Shown here: piece after piece, positions 61,901 to 64,000 of the stretch | How the letters are laid out: each line of letters starts with the position of its first letter | How positions within the stretch are numbered: position 1 is the first letter of the stretch | From: Pseudomonadota bacterium | Lineage (GTDB): Bacteria > Pseudomonadota > Gammaproteobacteria > Burkholderiales > Thiobacillaceae | Direction of reading: 5' to 3' | NCBI GenBank assembly: GCA_021820845.1 | Contig: JAKADC010000001.1 | Coordinates: forward strand, 186,001 to 250,000 | DNA length: 64,000 bases | Program-made: the position numbers and the translations under genes | The notes under the pieces: generated by a model | Databases searched by the model: none | The model's input: the letters and a program-made list of their open reading frames with translations, nothing else | What the model was told of the DNA's origin: nothing

Positions 61901-62911
61901 TTAACCAAGCTTCTTCGCCAGATCCTCAGCCCTTAAGTGCGTATATCTTTTAAGCATGGCGAGGGTCTTGTGCCCCGTGATGCTAGCCACTTCCATGCTG
62001 TCGAACACTCCCTTTTCGAACAAACGTGATGTGGCTTCGTGCCGCAAGTCGTGAAATCTTAACCCTTCCACCTTGGCTGTGACGCAAAGCCGTCGCCAAG
62101 CCTTGTTAAAAGAGTCGGATCCGGCCCACCACCAAAATGCCCGCCCATCAATGGAAGCGGGGAGTTTCTTAACGTCCTTCAGTGCACGCACCGCCTCGCT
62201 GGAAAGTGGAACCACTCGGAACGCATCGGCGTTCTTCGTTCCCCGCCCCTGGATTCCGCGAATGATCATTACCCGTCTCTGGAGATCGATGTCGGGCCAC
62301 GTGACCGACAGTAGCTCGCCCAGGCGCGCGGCGGATTCAACGGCCACGACAATCAGGGCGCGTAGTTGTTTTTCGTCACCGGTCGCTGCCAGCAAATTTT
62401 CGAGCTCCTCGCCCTCAAGGCGGCGTTCCCGTGATTTTCCGGGCGGTGGCCGGCTCACCATCGCACAGGGATTCGCAGGGAGCGGCAGCCCCCACTCTTT
62501 GCCGGCCAGATCGATGATGCGGGATAGAAGGTTGATTTCCTTGCGCACCGTATCCCCTGACAGACCGGATGCGAGGCGTTTTTTACGGTAATCCGTGACG
62601 ATCTTGCTGGACAGAGCTGCGAGCGAGTAAGCACCGAGCTCGGACTCCAGCGTTTTGAGCGCAGGCTTGAAGCCTTTGCCGCGCTTCTTTGGCAGCTCGT
62701 CCTCGCGATAGCGCTCAATCAGATCGCGGACCGTAGTCCGTTCGACTTCGCCACGCGAGACGAAGGCGCCGCGATCCATTTCTGACTCAACTGCGCGTGC
62801 CCAAGCTTCAGCTTCTTTCCGGGTGTGCCAGGTCTTCGACTGCAAAGGGTAGCCCTTGCGCTTGACGATGGCTTGCCACTGCAGCTCGCCGCGTTTTCGG
62901 ATCGTCGCCAT
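61901..62911 (-). CDS. int: Tyrosine recombinase (element integrase)
   Basis: A 336-residue site-specific recombinase. It has an N-terminal arm-binding-like segment (WQAIVKRKGYPLQSKTWHTRKEAEAWARAVESEM), a SAM-like core-binding domain, and the catalytic residues Arg 196 (ARLGELL), His 287 and Arg 290 (HDLRHEATSRLFEKG), His 313 (GHKT) and Tyr 323 (RYTH). All are present. It lies ~95 bases inside attR, reading away from the end. GGGTGACA repeats sit just upstream and may be its arm sites and autoregulatory region. Confidence 0.95.
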   Translation of the reverse strand: MATIRKRGELQWQAIVKRKGYPLQSKTWHTRKEAEAWARAVESEMDRGAFVSRGEVERTTVRDLIERYREDELPKKRGKGFKPALKTLESELGAYSLAALSSKIVTDYRKKRLASGLSGDTVRKEINLLSRIIDLAGKEWGLPLPANPCAMVSRPPPGKSRERRLEGEELENLLAATGDEKQLRALIVVAVESAARLGELLSVTWPDIDLQRRVMIIRGIQGRGTKNADAFRVVPLSSEAVRALKDVKKLPASIDGRAFWWWAGSDSFNKAWRRLCVTAKVEGLRFHDLRHEATSRLFEKGVFDSMEVASITGHKTLAMLKRYTHLRAEDLAKKLG

Positions 62912-62922
62912 TTTTTATGTCC

Positions 62923-62941
62923 GGGTGACAGATGGGTGACA
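62923..62941. repeat. GGGTGACA pair near attR (possible recombinase arm sites)
   Basis: GGGTGACA-N3-GGGTGACA with 11-base spacing, the same as near attL (31484-31502). It begins 12 bases upstream of the integrase ATG, so binding here could also repress int. Confidence 0.55.
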
Positions 62942-63004
62942 ACAATCGTACAGATGAGGCAATAAGTACGCAAATTAAGGCTTAGAGGCCTATAACGTTT
63001 CCCT

Positions 63005-63049
63005 CTCCTAAGGGGTAGGTCGGACGTTCGATTCGTCTTCGGGGCGCCA
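63005..63049 (+). repeat. Right attachment site (attR), 45-bp direct repeat
   Basis: Exact copy of 31358-31402, the 3' part of tRNA-Arg(CCT) from anticodon loop to CCA. It lacks the 5' half, so it is a tRNA fragment and not a gene. Confidence 0.95.
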
Positions 63050-63094
63050 GATACCAAATTCGATCGGTGCAGCATGCAGGGCACACAAAAGAAA

Positions 63095-63120
63095 ATAGCG
63101 GCCAAGGCCGCTATATTTTT
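63095..63120. terminator. Rho-independent terminator by the tRNA genes
   Basis: Perfect 9-bp stem ATAGCGGCC-AA-GGCCGCTAT with T5 after it on the plus strand and a T-rich stretch (TTTTCTTTT) on the minus strand. It can end the minus-strand tRNA-Ala/tRNA-Glu transcript; before insertion of the element it would also have lain ~45 bases past tRNA-Arg. Confidence 0.85.
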
Positions 63121-63181
63121 AGGTCTGATCTTGAATCTTCATCCGGGAAGACCGGATATCGAGCACCTTACGAGTGTAAGG

Positions 63182-63257
63182 TGGCGTCCCCACGGGGATT
63201 CGAACCCCGGTTACCGCCGTGAAAGGGCGATGTCCTAGGCCTCTAGACGATGGGGAC
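63182..63257 (-). tRNA. tRNA-Glu (anticodon TTC)
   Basis: Cloverleaf on the minus strand: acceptor GTCCCCA/TGGGGAC, anticodon loop CTTTCAC (TTC), T-arm CCGGGGTTCGAACCCC-type and encoded CCA. Starts at 63257. Confidence 0.97.
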
Positions 63258-63303
63258 CCGGACGACGGCGTGAACCGTCAACTCTACTGCACGGCTTGCG
63301 CCG

Positions 63304-63489
63304 CTACTTCCTGTCGGAAAGCTGGGTGAGGACAACGCCGAGCATCAAACCGACGAATCCCAATGGTACCAGCGAGAGCCATACCTGCGCGTTCCCGCTG
63401 CCACGCAGCATTTCCCAAAAACCAACAATCAATCCGACGGCGCTCAGGATCAGCCCCAGCAGTGTGGTGATGACGCCAAGCTTGTGCAT
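63304..63489 (-). CDS. Small two-helix membrane protein
   Basis: A 61-residue protein with two hydrophobic helices (VITTLLGLILSAVGLIVGFWEML and VWLSLVPLGFVGLMLGVVLTQL), lying between two tRNA genes. Not recognised. Composition and the clean hydrophobic pattern argue for a real gene. It would be transcribed with the tRNAs. Confidence 0.6.
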   Translation of the reverse strand: MHKLGVITTLLGLILSAVGLIVGFWEMLRGSGNAQVWLSLVPLGFVGLMLGVVLTQLSDRK

Positions 63490-63505
63490 CGCACATCCTG
63501 TTAGT

Positions 63506-63581
<76 letters not shown>

Positions 63582-63638
63582 AACGAAGCCGCGCATTCTA
63601 TAGATGCCTCGTACGCTTGTAAAGCCTTTGCGGCGATC

Positions 63639-64000
63639 TCAGTCAGGAAAAAGTTTGCCCGGATTCATGAGGCCGTGCGGATCGAATTGTCGCTTGATCG
63701 CCCGCATCAGTTCGAGCGTCGCGGGCTCGATTTCGCGGTCGATGAAGCGGCGTTTTTCGGTGCCGATGCCATGTTCGCCGGAAAGGGTGCCGCCCAGGGC
63801 CAGCGCGCGCAGCAAGATGGCGTCGAGCGCGAGGTGGGCGCGCTCCATTTCGTCGGCGTCGTCCGGATGCACCATCAGATTGACGTGCAGGTTGCCGTTG
63901 CCGGCGTGGCCGAACGACACCACGGCGAGCCGGTGCGTGTCGGCCATGTGGTCGATGAAATCGACGAACTCGGCAAGCTGCGACACCGGCACCACGATGT
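63639..64000 (-). CDS. FAD-linked oxidase (glycolate oxidase/D-lactate dehydrogenase type), partial
   Basis: Only the C-terminal ~120 residues are in the window; the start lies beyond 64000. VVSFGHAGNGNLHVNLMVHP, GGTLSGEHGIGTEKRRFI and IKRQFDPHGLMNPGKLFPD are the FAD-oxidase C-terminal motifs of GlcD-type 2-hydroxyacid oxidases, with the conserved His residues that bind metal and substrate. The exact substrate (glycolate, D-lactate or D-2-hydroxyglutarate) cannot be told from this part. Confidence 0.9.
   Translation of the reverse strand, partial: IVVPVSQLAEFVDFIDHMADTHRLAVVSFGHAGNGNLHVNLMVHPDDADEMERAHLALDAILLRALALGGTLSGEHGIGTEKRRFIDREIEPATLELMRAIKRQFDPHGLMNPGKLFPD

Larger units (their letters stand above)
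31358..63049. mobile_element. Integrated mobilisable element in tRNA-Arg, ~31.7 kb
   Basis: The element is bounded by a perfect 45-bp direct repeat derived from tRNA-Arg, with a tyrosine recombinase immediately inside the right end. It holds plasmid-type genes (TrfA-like initiator with iteron-like repeats, KfrA-like protein, coupling ATPase and MobC-like protein, DUF6573), two defence-like gene modules and a toxin-antitoxin pair. No VirB-type secretion genes are visible. It is best described as an integrative mobilisable element with its own replication module; self-transfer is unlikely. Confidence 0.93.

Noticed and set aside
63005-63049. A second tRNA-Arg gene
   Set aside because: Only the 3' 45 bases are present; it is the attR copy.
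62719-63105. 128-codon minus-strand frame across attR
   Set aside because: It overlaps the integrase start in another frame and crosses the attachment site; no domain pattern.

Overview
The 64 kb window reads as a high-GC betaproteobacterial chromosome interrupted by one integrated mobile element. The gene neighbourhoods (hemH-hrcA beside nadK-recN; rsxABCDGE-nth; quinol NO reductase beside an NsrR regulator; small c-type cytochromes) suggest a Nitrosomonadales/Thiobacillus-like respiring bacterium. That placement is inferred from gene content; no rRNA is present.

Positions 1-31326 are ordinary chromosome. In order: a phnA-type gene cut by the window edge, a small coiled-coil protein, hemH, hrcA, divergent nadK-recN-nuclease, two small cytochromes c, a DUF2059 protein, a methyltransferase, a histone-deacetylase-like enzyme divergent from a Pat-type acyl-CoA synthetase/acetyltransferase, DUF1841, nth, the complete Rnf/Rsx operon, qNorB with divergent nsrR, a PDC/Cache-type sensor protein with a HAD phosphatase, a UPF0149 protein, a membrane protein, hrpA, a CDP-alcohol phosphatidyltransferase, a GGDEF gene that looks frameshifted, and a Bcp-type peroxiredoxin.

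Positions 31358-63049 are a ~31.7 kb element inserted in the 3' end of a tRNA-Arg(CCT) gene. It is bounded by a perfect 45-bp direct repeat and carries a tyrosine recombinase next to the right end. Its left third is a plasmid-like backbone: an AlpA-like DNA-binding protein, a TrfA-type replication initiator followed at once by four iteron-like repeats, small membrane and zinc-finger proteins, and a coupling ATPase plus MobC-type protein pair resembling the CloDF13 MobB/MobC mobilisation pair. A KfrA-like protein and a DUF6573 protein lie further right. I see no type IV secretion genes, so the element is probably mobilisable and able to replicate after excision rather than self-transmissible.

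The cargo looks like two defence-type modules separated by a PIN-domain toxin-antitoxin pair. Module A (38428-49380) has a ribbon-helix-helix protein, a DUF499/BrxC-like ATPase, a PglZ protein, an unrecognised protein with a possible transglutaminase-like Cys/His/Asp arrangement, a DUF1156 (PglXI-type) DNA methyltransferase, a small protein and a SNF2 helicase. This is closest to a BREX type 3 gene set in a changed order. Module B (53091-61854) is a RecD-like helicase with a possible C-terminal nuclease domain, a second RapA-like SNF2 helicase and an Hsp70/actin-fold ATPase with a disordered N-terminus. I do not recognise Module B as a named system, and it is the best candidate here for something undescribed.

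Positions 63050-64000 return to chromosome: the terminator that probably once served the tRNA-Arg gene, tRNA-Glu(TTC), a small membrane protein, tRNA-Ala(GGC) and the end of a glycolate-oxidase-like flavoprotein.
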